From: Aquatica leii
Lineage: Eukaryota > Arthropoda > Insecta > Coleoptera > Lampyridae
Reading direction: 5' to 3'
DNA: 64,000 nucleotides
Assembly: GCA_035610365.1 (NCBI GenBank)
Contig: CM069437.1
Coordinates: 53,778,093 to 53,842,092 of the forward strand
The position numbers and the translations under genes are program-made. Position 1 is the stretch's first letter. Every line of letters starts with the position of its first letter. A model generated the notes under the pieces. The model made no database searches, was not told where the DNA came from, and saw only the letters and a program-made list of their open reading frames with translations. Below are positions 45,912 through 57,321 of the stretch, piece after piece.

Positions 45912-46870
45912 ACATAAAATACTTACATTGGAGTAAGTCGACGCATCTCTCCAAAATTTTTTGCTGAATGTCTATGTAAATGTAACTTTTACAGGTGGGA
46001 AAGTGATAAATGTTTATAACGACCTCTGCGTTCTTAGGATTCTCCGGCATTGTGGTCGTCATCATCGGGTACGGTCAGAAGAATCGAATAAAGCAGGTTC
46101 TGATTTACCAATGTAAAAACTGCAGAAAGTTTTTAAAATGTCTCACTGTGTACTACTCTCCCCTACATTTTAAATTTGTCACTACTTATACTTATGGCGT
46201 TGTACCGGTTGTACGATGCGTCAAATTATTTACTAGTATTTGATACTGTATCGTTTATTTAGTATGTAATGTATTATATCAAACTTATAAAAGACGCATA
46301 TATTTTAAATTTATATTAGAGCGCATATTTTTAGTGTTTGTCGTGCACATTTTAATTGCTTACTTATTACTGAATGAATACTGTATAGAAATGTAGAATG
46401 AATTATATTTCACGTCGTATAGTCCGGATTTTCATTAAACATAAGCGAAGATATAAAGAACAAAAATTTAAATGGCAAAATATTAATTTTTCTATAGTAT
46501 CAAGAGGTCTGTGCCCGGTAAATTCATATTCATTGATCAGGGTTGTGTTACATCACAATGACGTTAGTTGTATAAGTGAGGGGGTACAAAGTCAATTGCT
46601 AATTTATGAAAGAACTTCTAAAATTATTCAGTTACTTATTGGCAGTTATCTTACGCCGTCGTGGAACTAGTGTTAATTGTGATGATAAACTAGACACAAT
46701 CAAACTCAAATTAGTCGGTAAATAAGAAAATTAGTGAATTTCACGTTCGATCGTTGGTAACTATTTAATTTTTTTAAAATATGAAATTGTTGTTGACATG
46801 CACATAAGTCACTTTAATAAAATAATTTCATAGAAATTCTGAAAAACTTATGAACATAAATCGTTTCAAA
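45912..46870. other. Upstream region of ENKD1, no other gene
   Basis: About 960 bp. Open stretches such as 46010-46243 and 46398-46670 give peptides without family features and are taken as chance. It probably includes the ENKD1 promoter; I could not pick a convincing core element. Confidence 0.4.
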
Positions 46871-48262
46871 ATGAACAGTACAACGTTACGTGGTGTTTTT
46901 CCAGAACAAAGTAAGTACCAAACATTTATTGATTAAAAGTAACCACCGAGTTGTTTACAGAACCTGTGTGTAAAAGAAATTTTATTAAAGAAAATATGAA
47001 GTACATTAAACAAATGCAAGGTCTTATACAAGATGCCGAAATTGTCGATGCCAAATCTCTACAAGAAAAAATCAAAAACAAACCGTTGAAAGTAATATCG
47101 AGACAAAATAGTTTACACAAATCCCAACCTGTCATATTGCAATCGACTTCGCAAACACAGTTAACTGTTGCTTCAAAAGCGCAGAAAACTGATAGAAAAA
47201 GATCCCCCGATCTTCCTATCCCAAAATTAAATTTAGATAGGAATAAAGGTGAACCGTTAAACATTAAACCTCATTTACCAATGCAATTACAATCGATCGA
47301 AAAATACTTGCACAGAGGTGTACAAACCGACAACCCTGAAGATATGCAGAAACTCTTTAAGCATGGTGTAATTCGATATCCTAGTCCATCTGTATTAAAT
47401 GCAATTGCAGCTAGAAAAAATGCAATGGCAAAAGATACTAATCGGGACAGGGGGGATAACATGGGAATTGCTGATACTGACAAAATACACGAAAATATGC
47501 ACTCGCTAGGTAAGGAAAAAATCAATATTAGTTGTTATTGATTTTACAATTTAGATATAAACAACAAACATAATTACATAAAAGGTAATATTCTGGCTTT
47601 AAAATGCCAACGAGGTAAACACAATGAGTCTACAGAAATGAAACCTCAAAGTTATGCCAGAGGTGTCATACCAAAATATTTAAGGGATCGTAAAGAAGAA
47701 GTGGCAAAGGAAGTTGATATTGATTCAGAATGTCCCGATGGTCATGTTCTGCTGCCTGATGAAGAACGTAAAGAAACATTGAGAGTTCTTCGACAGAGTA
47801 TGTATCATTAATCAGAATTTATTTGCATTTTTGTATTACAGCAGTTATTATTCCACTTGTTTTATGATTCTTATGTAATTTGTAACCATACACCTTTACA
47901 CAAACGTATATAATTGCAACATTAGATTCATACATTAATAACTTAAAGGCACAACCTAGATTTAGGGGGTTTCTTAAATTCTTAACAGACGAATTGCTTC
48001 TTTACTATATTTATGTTGTGTGCACGTTGTAGTTGCGTTGTTGCATGCTAATTGTAAACATAATGCTGATAAACATCGTAATGCGTTTAAAATTGTTCCA
48101 GGCTATGCAGATAGAATTCAAGAATTAAACTCGATGCCTGTAAGAAACGACACGCTAAAAATGCGTAAACGGAAAATGGCACTTGAAGAAGAACTTAAAA
48201 AAATCGACGAAGGTATAAAAGTTTTTCAACGTCCAAAAGTATTTGTTAAAATTAATGCATGA
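46871..48262 (+). CDS. ENKD1: Enkurin domain-containing protein 1-like
   Basis: A 330-residue protein of the enkurin-domain type, associated in animals with microtubules, cilia and spindle orientation. Four exons join in frame: 46871-46910, 46961-47509, 47555-47797 and 48102-48262, with introns of 50, 45 and 304 bp, all GT..AG. The start is 'MNSTTLRGVFPEQKPVCKRN', just upstream of the conserved 'NFIKENMKYIKQMQ'. The central 'RGVQTDNPEDMQKLFKHGVI' and 'SYARGVIPKYLRDRKEE' are characteristic of ENKD1. The C-terminal enkurin domain contains 'RIQELNSMPVRNDTLKMRKR' and ends with a predicted coiled helix and 'FQRPKVFVKINA'. No disabling changes. It ends 188 bp from the convergent NME6 gene. The symbol rests on motif resemblance. 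Confidence 0.9.
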
Positions 48263-48360
48263 CATCCGATAGAACAATACAATGACATGCTAAACATATC
48301 GTGATATATACATAAATTTAGTGATTGGCATTATAAATATTGCACTATATATAAAATTTA

Positions 48361-48366
48361 TTTATT
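48361..48366 (-). terminator. Poly(A) signal AATAAA for the NME6 gene
   Basis: 85 bp downstream of the NME6 stop on the minus strand and inside the likely 3' UTR of ENKD1, so the two transcripts may overlap at their ends. Confidence 0.45.
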
Positions 48367-48434
48367 GTTATATATTAAATTAAATCAATTCTTAAGCATT
48401 CCATTTTAATATAAGCTATGTAAATTATTTTAGT

Positions 48435-48440
48435 AATAAA
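48435..48440 (+). terminator. Poly(A) signal AATAAA for the ENKD1 gene
   Basis: 173 bp after the ENKD1 stop, within 11 bp of the NME6 stop codon on the other strand. Confidence 0.45.
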
Positions 48441-48450
48441 TACAAATTTT

Positions 48451-49067
48451 CTAATAGTAGTTTGGTTTGTGTATAAAATCTTTGTTGAGGAAAGTTAAAG
48501 AACCTGATCGAAAATAAGGTTCCTCTGTTTTGTACCATTTTGGGATGTCAAATTCTGGGAACAATAATGTTATTTCTTTAGTCGCTGACATGGTCGAATC
48601 TACAAACTTTGATTTAAAAGTTTATTAACGCAACAAGGTCATTAAACCTGATCCATGAGATGCGTTCCTTGTATCTGAAAGACCATACATGCCTCTTATG
48701 GATTCTGGTTGCTCGTATTGCGCCTTGAATACTTTTGTAGGGCCCATTAGCCTTCTCCACTCCTGAACTGCATTTTCTCGAGTCAAAATATACAAATCCG
48801 ATGGCCCGCTATGAAATTATTCTAAAATTTAAACTTGATGTTAACCAACTCTTACCTCGTCATGAATGTAACAAGCCGGTTATAAAAAAATTTTTCTTTA
48901 TGCTCCTTATAAAACGTTTCGGCAATTTCATTAGTGAATGTCAATCTTTTTGAACGTACAATTTTAAAGTTTGAGGTTAGGATTACATTTCGAATTGCAG
49001 ATAAGGAGATTGGATTGTTAATAACATGCGGCTTTATTATGGCCAACGTTAATTCTAGCGGCAACAT
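48451..49067 (-). CDS. NME6: Nucleoside diphosphate kinase 6-like
   Basis: A 173-residue protein of the NME6 group, which transfers phosphate between nucleoside tri- and diphosphates through a phosphohistidine; vertebrate NME6 is linked to mitochondria. Exons 48856-49067, 48648-48808 and 48451-48599, introns of 47 and 48 bp. The start 'MLPLELTLAIIKPHVINNPI' leaves a short N-terminus without an obvious targeting peptide. 'FYKEHKEKFFYNRLVTFMT', 'SGPSDLYILTRENAVQEWRR' and 'LMGPTKVF' follow the family. The catalytic histidine is in 'DTRNASHGSDS', across the second intron. The nearly universal 'KPD' is 'KPH' here. The 'GMYGLSDTRNA' block and the short C-terminal tail fit NME6. Intact and convergent with ENKD1. 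Confidence 0.9.
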
Positions 49068-49257
49068 TTCATTGATTACCTTTCTTTCATGGTTATTGAT
49101 TTATTAATCGTAATAATTCCATAACACCGTACGGTGATTAGGGTTATATTTTTAACAGGCTACGCTAACAGGTGCGGACTTCAAAAATTGAAAAGTTTGT
49201 TTGCAGTTTAACTGTTAAGGTACGTATACACAAGCTGCCAAAAGAGTTTATTTAACA

Positions 49258-49530
49258 TAACATACTTGTTTTGCTGCTTCAAACTGCAAGGCGTGCACTA
49301 AAGCGTTATCGAACGTTTTCGCTCGAGCTAACCGTAGAGTCTGTTGCGTTTTGCTGTCTCATACGCCGGCTACAAAAGTTTTAAAAGCCAACTGCTCTAA
49401 GAAAGTATCTGGTACTGTAAGATACGCAATCCGCGTTAATCTGGAAATGTCACCCTCCAACTCTTTAAGACTTTTGGCAGTTTTCTCAACCCGACTTTTA
49501 ATTTGAGCTTGGTACATTGAATCTTTTCCG
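49258..49530 (-). pseudogene. Gypsy-type Gag fragment
   Basis: Read down from 49530 the minus strand gives 'SMYQAQIKSRVEKTAKSLKE', 'LEGDISRLTRIAYLTVPDTF', 'LEQLAFKTFVAGV', a stop, then 'TLRLARAKTFDNALVHALQF'. This is the capsid region of a Gypsy-like Gag of the kind with 'Q.L..DI.RL...AY'. It is a different part of Gag, and probably a different element, from the one at 43722-45482. No other coding from this element is visible nearby. Confidence 0.7.
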
Positions 49531-49571
49531 TGAAAAAGTCTAAATCATTTAGACTTTTCACCTTCACGGAA
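49517..49571. repeat. Imperfect hairpin
   Basis: 'tttccgtg' and 'aaaagtctaaat' are followed, after a few bases, by 'atttagacttttcac' and 'cttcacggaaa'. The arms are about 20 bp with one internal bulge, at the border of the Gag fragment. Confidence 0.6.
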
Positions 49572-50799
49572 AAAATTGCAATACGTTCATCATCCTATTG
49601 TGTGTGTATTATGCAAATTCTATTTATAAATTCAACAATGCCGGAAATTAAAATAAAATGCGCCCTTGATATTACTTCTCTTCTATTGTCACCGTTAATT
49701 TTGAGTGGCAATCGAGAAGGGTGTATCTGAAATACGACTACAAACTCAAGGAGTAGTTTTTTGGTGGCGTTAAATAAAAATTTTTCTTTTAAATATTTGG
49801 TCTAAAGTAGCTCAGTTTCGAGATATTTGCAATTAAAGTTTTTAAGCCGGTGCTGACTATATAAACAAACAAAAATTGTTTGTTGATTGTAGTTGTAAAT
49901 GCTGTAAAATCTGTGGAACGCATCGATGTATTGTGTTAATTATTGTTTTCTTTAATCATCTACAAAATCGATTGTTAATAAAATAATTAAAGCAGATGGT
50001 AACGTTTATTTCTTAGAATTATTACTGACCTAGTTTAACAAAATGTACTTTTTGTACACGATAACGTTTATCTTCGGTTGAAACCAAAACAAGACTTCAT
50101 CTGTCTTAAAGTCGCTGTGAGTGGTTTGATTTTGATACAAGTCTTGTCCGCTTAATTGCAAGTAATTTATCATCGTCGATTATTATTGTGAAGCGATTTT
50201 CTACGTATATTGACGAAATTAAGGTGATTTTATATATATTTAGTCAACTCTCGCAGGCATGTCGTCAAAAGTCATTTTGCTTTTGTTTACTTAAAATTCT
50301 TTATAGCGAATTTTGCAGAGACCTCAAGGTCTTCTGTTCAATCCCGTTCCTAAAGGTAATTTTCCCTGGAATGGTGTCTCATATCTAATAAACCCGTTCA
50401 GTTACTATAATTAATGTGGGATTGGTGACCTTAGGGGCTTGAATCAATTTAATCTTCTTACCGTTGTAGATAGCTCTGAAATATTGTTTACCGAAGCACT
50501 ACGCCTAATTTCTATTATCTTGTAACTGTATTACGTAATTTTATCTACTTTTCTATTTGTATTAGGTCCTCAGCTGACATTAGTCTATTTGAAGATCATA
50601 ATTGTCGTTTCAAGGCCATCAAATAATTAATAATTTACTTTCAGTCGAAGTTATAATTCCGCCTTCAGCGTTATTTCATATTTGAACAATTGTAATGTAC
50701 GTTGACTGTATTCCAATCGAGTGTTCTTAAATTTTTAAACGTAATGAAAAACAGAGTTGTATGTAAACTTGCAATCTTTGCAAGATTTGAAAATAACAT
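49572..50799. other. Intergenic DNA, no gene
   Basis: About 1.2 kb between the Gag fragment and LTR A2. Frames at 49530-49730, 50188-50388 and 50702-50950 have no family resemblance; the last crosses into the LTR. Confidence 0.45.
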
Positions 50800-50803
50800 T
50801 GTT

Positions 50804-52086
50804 TGCTACAAGCTTCTAGTAATTTACGAACCTGCACGGCCAAGTCACTGTAGGATTAAAACCATACTTGTCGGAGAGAGGGGAGGTTCAAGTGACTTTA
50901 TTTTAAAGAGCGCCAGATCTTTTGTTCTTTGCAGAAATAGCTCCTGCTAGATCAGCACAGGAGGCTCAAAGCTTGTACAAAATTGTTAAGGTTCGTAAAG
51001 CTGGAGAAAACGAAAAAAGAAACTAAATCGTTAACAACAATTGCACTTTAATGACTTTAGAATGATGAATAGATTAAAATTTGAATCAATAACAATTATG
51101 ATATAAGTTGATAGAAGCACAGTGATTAAATTTAGTCCAAGTACAAATATAAGTAGGTACTAAAATATCAGAAGTATCGGCAACACTACACGTAATACAA
51201 AAGTGTAACCACCAGAACGTAGAAAAATCTTCATAAGTAAGTTACATTAATAATGATAATTGACTGTTGACATAATCAGCATGCGATAGTGATTTACTTA
51301 AATTAATTGAGTAACAATAATAAGAAACAAATCAATTCGAACGTTTCGACACGATTAGTAAATATATTCATGAGTAGCACCGTAGCGACAGCGAATAATT
51401 AAAATCAAAAATTGACTTACCAAATTCAGGGTTACCTTCAGAAAACGTTTTCCTACTGGCTTCCTGTAATTAAACTTTCTGAAAATAATCGTGTCTACCT
51501 GGCGACTCACAAACTACAACAGGTAAAAGAAACATTTAAAAGAAAGTAATAGAACCGAAACTTATCGTATGCTGTTACAATGTCTTTTCGTCTACGATGG
51601 TATTAATTTATTGCCTCCGAAGAGAATTCAATCGTGTCCGGTACTTAGGCTCTTCCGAACAAGAAAAAAAAATAATTAACGGTAGTAATTGCCTCCGCAT
51701 AGAAATTATGCCCTTGTATCGCAGCGGTCTTAGGTATACAGCTTCCGATTATAATTTTCTTTGTAGATTTTAAATTAAGACAAGAATACCCATACTTAGG
51801 AGGTAGCACATGGCGCCTGCGTGGATTATATTAGTTAAATAAGAATACTTTTATTACCCATCGTGTCACAACACGTGGATGTTTTAAGAAAACGATTTTT
51901 AATTCACGCAGACATAGGTTATATCGTGAACGATGTTAAAGTCAAAATGCCCGTATCTCACCGGATATCGTCTACTCAATACGAAGAGACCAACGAGCCC
52001 AATAGATGGCGTCGAAAAACAGAAAAGTAATTTTTAATTAAACCAATATACAGGGTAGTGCATTATTTAAATTTATGCACGTAACA
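50804..52086 (-). mobile_element. Solo-LTR-like TG..CA element, family A copy 2
   Basis: 1,283 bp, the inverted partner of 10838-12115, bounded by TGCTACAAGC and GCACGTAACA. Its own 4-bp duplication TGTT (50800-50803, 52087-52090) differs from that of copy 1, so the two are independent insertions. About 95% identity to copy 1 over the part compared. The shared TGGCGC motif is present, reading TGGCGCT on the minus strand at about 50909-50915. Confidence 0.82.
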
Positions 52087-52090
52087 TGTT

Positions 52091-53124
52091 GACGCAGCTG
52101 ATATCCAGCTATTTGCGTTAAAGAACTTATGTGAGGTAAGTTGTACTCAGTTAAACGTTTACTACTAATTCTTTTTAATCACTGTATTGTCGCGACTGCA
52201 TATAAATATTAATACTTGGTCGATTTGTTTTGTAATTTTGCGGTGTTATTAGTAATTACTCGCGGTTCAAATTTTGTTTTGTCGTTCTGAAATTATTGAA
52301 CAGGTTAGCTGATGTAACCAGTATTTTCTTTTGTATTTATGTTTTTTTCATTAAAACGTATGAATTACTATTTTGTCATTGCCTCTAATAACAAGAAAAT
52401 TGTATTTGTTATTGATTGAAAAAAAAATATATATACAATGTTACTTGCTCTTGTTCACTTTGGTTTACTTTTTTTTTAATCTGGTCTATAGTAAGTTCAG
52501 ACGTACTCTTGGTGTCTCCGAGCCGAGGATTCTGCTAGTAAAAGGAGTGGCGTCTATGTTTTTATTATAGCATTCTCACCACGCCCACTTACCGACATTT
52601 CAACTAACCGTGGGGATGTGGTTGTTACCAACAGGACCCACTAGAATAAAAGTTGGTAACATATTGTCAGTTGGTAAAACTAGCAGTTGTAGTTTTGCTC
52701 TGTTTATTTAAGTGTGTGTCTAACAGTCATTATGTAGCTGTTTCTAATTAATTTTGTCGAATACACAATTAATTGGTCTTAAAATACAAATTATTGGTAT
52801 TAATGTTGTCTATAAAATCGATCTTTAAGCCGCCATCAAAGCAGATAAGAGAAATTTGTCTACACAAAAAAATTCATACAGTTTGTATATTAAAAATTTA
52901 ACTAAATAAATCTTTAGAAACAGTTTTATTTATTCGACTAGTCAACTTCTATTTCAACTTTGAAACTTTGCTGCTGTATCTTGCAGCATAAGATTTTTAA
53001 TTATTCCAGAAAACTAGTAATTCCATTCTTAGGTGTAAAATCGTTAAAGCTACGTACTTATAAATATACAAAATAAAAGTCAAAATTTAATAATGCATTT
53101 TTGTTACATTAATAATACGAGGAC
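52091..53124. other. Intergenic DNA, no gene
   Basis: About 1 kb. A moderately GC-richer patch at 52490-52660 has two near copies of 'gttaccaac/gttggtaac' in opposite sense but no frame. A minus-strand ATTAAA at 53086-53091 could serve as poly(A) signal for the thaumatin-like gene. Confidence 0.4.
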
Positions 53125-53957
53125 CTACAACAGACTACATAAAAACAAATATTTTTGTATAACATAGTTAACTAAATGTAATAAAATAAGAATTTGCTGT
53201 ACATGTGAATGTACTTGTAGCTGTTTATAGTATTGAGCAGAATTTGGTTGGGGCATTACATTTGGTTTGCATGTTTGAGGAGAATTATATTGACCTCTAC
53301 AACAATATACATCAGTATTGTATTTCAAACAAGACGAATAACACGCAATAACATCGTTGCCATTGCCACCGATTTGTTTCAAGTCTTGCGGGCATTGATT
53401 ATTTATATTAAACGAACAAGACACTGTTTGACAATTTCCTTGTCCATTTTGCGGTGAAATCTTAAGTGCAGATAATTACTTTAGTTTAACAATTTTTTTG
53501 TTATCTTACCGACGCTAGCACGTTATAACCATCAACTAAAGAAACATCATAAAAATCTTGATTTCCTGCCCCTCGCAAAGTGATTTCAACTAACGTAACT
53601 GGTGGAACACCTCCACTACCAAAACATTCAAATTTGTTACCACAATCGCCAGTTTGGCAATGATTAGTGTTTGGGTCGCACCACGTTCTAGCCCAAACTC
53701 GCCCGGCCCAGTTATCAGGAGCATTTACGATTTTCTAAAGTAAAAAATAATTGCTTTTGTTTTTAAAAAAATATATTTGGGACCTGTTCATTTTGATTGA
53801 GAGATAATCCTCCATTGTTAAGATTAGCATGTCCAGGATTTCCTTGAATTCCAACCCATATCGGACCAGGAATGTTGTTGCGAATTGTAAATTGAACGGC
53901 ATGAACAGACGCAAAGCTTAAAAGCAATACAAGAGTGATTTGAAAAATTACCATCAT
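53125..53957 (-). CDS. Thaumatin-like protein, C-terminus altered
   Basis: A secreted, disulphide-rich beta-sandwich protein of the thaumatin/PR-5 family, with antifungal roles in beetles. Exons 53784-53957, 53510-53734 and 53125-53460, two 49-bp introns. The signal peptide 'MMVIFQITLVLLLSFASVHA' is followed by 'VQFTIRNNIPGPIWVGIQGN', the usual N-terminus. 'WAGRVWARTWC', 'CQTGDCGNKFECFGSGGVPP', 'LVEITLRGAGNQDFYDVSLV' and 'CCRGQYNSPQTCKP' give the characteristic Cys pattern. After 'PQPNSAQYYK' the frame departs from the family. The expected ending 'TSTFTCTANSYFITFS' is present in another frame and stops at 53168, so an indel has removed the 'CP.AYSYA.DD' block. Either a damaged gene, an assembly error or an unusual allele. 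Confidence 0.82.
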
Positions 53958-54007
53958 AGCAGTACAAGCTTTTAACTTTAACTATGATTTAATCATGTTG
54001 ATGCAAT

Positions 54008-54016
54008 TATAAATAG
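54008..54016 (-). promoter_or_regulatory. TATA-box candidate for the thaumatin-like gene
   Basis: TATTTATAA on the minus strand, about 51-59 bp upstream of the ATG. Position is suitable; background AT content lowers its weight. Confidence 0.3.
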
Positions 54017-54019
54017 GAT

Positions 54020-55029
54020 TGTTTATTTTGCTCTAGACAAATGTTGGCAAAGGTTATCAAGCACAATGCTTACAAACTATAATAATTTATATCAACAGTA
54101 TAATTTAAATGTTTATAATTTTAAATACCAAAATACACTAATAAACAAAAAAAGAATACCTTTTGTGCACAAAAAAAATATTATTCTTATTTTGTTTAAA
54201 TTATGAATTAATTTAATCATTTTTTACACATTATGAAAATAGGTAAAACCATTTATTACAAAATAAATTGTGTCAAAATAGTTATTTGTATCACTAGTCC
54301 AGAAAGTGCTATTTTGTGATACACAACATTTTTTGTGCTGACCTTTATAGTATAAATTAATTAAAAGTAGTTATTTAATTATTGATTGTTAATAAAATCT
54401 AATAACATATGTTGATAAAACTGAAACCTGTAATGACGAAATACAATTGTTTTTTAAATTAATTTGACAATTACATAATAATATTACAGTTTTACTTATA
54501 TGAAAATAAAACCTTTGTTGTTTTTAGCAATTGTAAGATATAGGCAAATTTGTTAAAATTGTTTAAAACAATATTTGTTAGTGCTACTCTAAACAACAAC
54601 ACAGATAATGGTGTATGTTAATAAATTTGACATATTAACAGATGACGTTTATTAAATTTTGGCCGAAATTTCGCCTGTTCGGTGGAACCCGCAGTAAGAA
54701 GGAAAGAACAGAGCAAAGAAATTCTTACGGTTCTCTACTGAATGTAAATGCAAGATCATATCATAATTTAGGTTGATAAAGCAATCGGCTTGTAATCAAA
54801 ACTATTAACACACGTCGTAAAGCAAAGACATCTCAAGTTACAGTAAATTAGACAAATAAACCGACCTGATAACAGATTTAAATACCAACACATATAAACA
54901 CGTGCACAAACATCATCATTTTAAACTGAAGACATGTTATATAATCGGCGCCCCCGTCAATGGGTACTGGGGTCTTGGTCAAAAATCAATCCAGCTAAAG
55001 TTGAAAGTTTCGAACAACAAGTAAGGCCA
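54020..55029. other. AT-rich intergenic DNA, no gene
   Basis: About 1 kb upstream of the thaumatin-like gene. No gene or repeat is recognised; a GC-richer patch at 54658-54735 is unassigned. Confidence 0.45.
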
Positions 55030-55165
55030 AAAAATGTAAGGCCCCATAATATGGAAGCAACCTACTGCGACTATAAAACACACAAATGTGCAAGGTCCCA
55101 TAGCATAGAAGCAATTTGCGCCGTTACACATAAAAAATACAGGGTGCCATAGCATGAAAGCAACC
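55030..55165. repeat. Three degenerate tandem copies, ~50-bp unit
   Basis: 'aaggccccataatatggaag' (55037), 'aaggtcccatagcatagaag' (about 55092) and 'agggtgccatagcatgaaag' (about 55140), each followed by 'caa.cta/ttgcg'. The plus frame through them (54934-55152) is a by-product. Confidence 0.65.
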
Positions 55166-55469
55166 TGCGGTCGTTCGTTGTTGGCCAATCATGGTAAAAA
55201 AATATTAGATTTACATTCTACAAGGCAATACACACAATGGTTTTTATATTTGTTATCAAACCTATTATAATCACCATCAATAGGTAAATGTTACGACTAA
55301 AAAGTATGTCCAAACTTTGATCGACGTCCGCATCATCACGTTATAAACAACAAAAAAAGCAAACAAATTGTTAAGGTACTCTAGGATTAAAATCAATGAT
55401 GAACATTTTGAAATTATTAATTAATAGTGTAGAAAGAAAATAACTCAATAAATTAGTGTCAATTGTTTC

Positions 55470-56165
55470 TAAAACCTATGATACGTACACAAATAACATA
55501 ACAAAAACAAATAAGCTAAAAATCTGAGTAGTGTTCTTTTGATATCAAAGGAATTGTTACGTAACGCCTCTTTCAGTTTTGATAGTAATTTAATTTTAAG
55601 CATACAATTGTTAGTAGTCACAGTTTAGTTGTTAATCTTTAAGTGTTATATCACAATCACACATAAATGAAATTATTGAAGTTACCATACACAGAAATGA
55701 CGAACCTAAATTATATCTCAAATTAAAGGGTTCTCTTAGCACCGAAACAGGTAGTATAATCATGCCCCTTGCATTTGATCACATTTAAATTTACGAATAA
55801 AATGGTTAATTACTGATGTTACATTTCTAATCCTTAATGTTTCATACAAACTTACACACGCTAAATGAAGTTATTGAAATTGCAAAACAAAAAAACGTTA
55901 AATTTAAATTTCACCCGAAGCGTCCGTTTTAAAACAAAGAACAGTTACTACACGCCCCTTACAGTTTCATGTTTAAACATAAAAATAAACGGGTAATTAT
56001 TGTAGTTACAGTTCTAGTTCTCAATGTTTTATAGAAAACTACACATGATAAACCAAGTTATTAAAATTACCAAACAAAGAAACGACAAATCTCAATTTCA
56101 TCTGAAACGTCCCTTTTACAGCCACGCCCAAGCATTCTTATATTTAAATTTGAGAAAATAACGCT
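55470..56165. repeat. Degenerate tandem array, ~185-200-bp unit
   Basis: About four units. The marker 'gaa.ttattgaa.tta/tgc' occurs at 55669, 55868 and (as 'caagttattaaaattac') 56054, i.e. 199 and 186 bp apart. Each unit also contains an 'acgcccctt' block (acgcctct, atgcccct, acgcccct, acgcccaa) and 'ttaaatttacgaa/aaaaataaacg'. It reads like an old minisatellite. Confidence 0.7.
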
Positions 56166-56333
56166 ATTAAATGTATTTACATACCTATAAGTTAAGTACA
56201 CAATCACCACAAAAAAATTTAAACAAAATTTAGAAAATCACTGATATCGATCTGACTTAAGCGAAGTCGATAGCAATCTCCCACAAGATGACGCCTGTGT
56301 AATTTTACATGTCTTTTAGGATTTGAATTTAAA

Positions 56334-57116
56334 TTGGTTCATTTCAAACTTACCGGAAGCGGAGTGGAGTCGCAAATTTTTAAAAAGGCATTTAAATGTT
56401 CTATCAACCCACCTATAGAAAATGTACATTCAAGTAATGTGATTAAATTTGATGAGACCAATATGTCACATCGTCGAGGACAAGTAAAAGTAGTAGTCCG
56501 ACGAGCTATAAAACACGCAAAAACAGTTTTAGACACTGTGAAATCAAGTGTACCTGTCATGTTTACAGACACAGCGTCTGGTGACTTACTGCCCTGTACT
56601 TTACAAAGCACTACACAGCGGTTTGATAAATATTTTTTTGAGAACTGATTCTTTAAAATTTTTATTCCGTATTGCAAAAACTTCAAGAGAAACGAAGTCC
56701 TCATAGAGGATAATCTTGCCTCATACATATCAGTGGCTATGCTCGAAGCGTGCGAAAACTATAACATTAGATCTTTGCCAGCCACTGACGTGGGATTTTT
56801 CCGTTTTTTAAAATACAATGCAAAAAATTTTTAACCAATTGCCAAAACAGGTACCTATAAAGGACCAGTGTCCAAAAATACTTTTCTAAGTTTACTAAGA
56901 GAAGCTTTAATGGAAAGGAAAGAACGGGTACTTGAAAATCTCAAATCTGGATTTAGAGCTACAGAAATTCTACCGGTCAACAAAGAAGAAGTATTAAAAA
57001 GATTATCTCGTAGAATTACTGCTACAGACCACAATAATCTCATGTCAGAATCGTTCCTTAATTTTCTAGAAACCTCTATAAAATCAGCAACAAGAAGTTC
57101 AACGACGGAGATGTAA
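56334..57116 (+). pseudogene. pogo/Tigger-like DDE transposase relic
   Basis: A Tc1/mariner-superfamily transposase of the pogo/Tigger (DDE_1) kind. The first catalytic region is 'VIKFDETNMSHRRGQVKVVV' (Asp in 'DET'), followed by 'PVMFTDTASGDLLPC', where the family has 'P.YVVYK'. After a stop at 56648 the frame shows 'NEVLIEDNLASYISVAM' (second Asp in 'DN.AS'), then 'ATDVGFFRFLK', where the family has 'QPLDV..F.P.K' (third Asp kept). The C-terminal part 56868-57116 reads 'FLSLLREALMERKERVLENL' and 'GFRATEILPVNKEEVLKRL'. N-terminal DNA-binding domains are missing. The stop and several substitutions make it inactive. Confidence 0.75.
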
Positions 57117-57321
57117 ACTTAATGTTCCTCTATAAAATTAAGATTTTATTATTTGCACTTTTTGTACAATCAAGGGACTAAAAAGAAAATAACCAAACAT
57201 TACATAGCAAGAATTCTGCAGACGAACCCTCGGTCAGTACTAGGAGACGAATTCATGCGCTACAACAATGAGGTTCATGCATTTATCTTTCCTACAATTC
57301 CGGACTTTTCCACAAAAAATA

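Noticed and set aside
46010..46670. Two plus-strand frames upstream of ENKD1
   Set aside because: No domain, no splice-compatible link to ENKD1, composition typical of non-coding AT-rich DNA.
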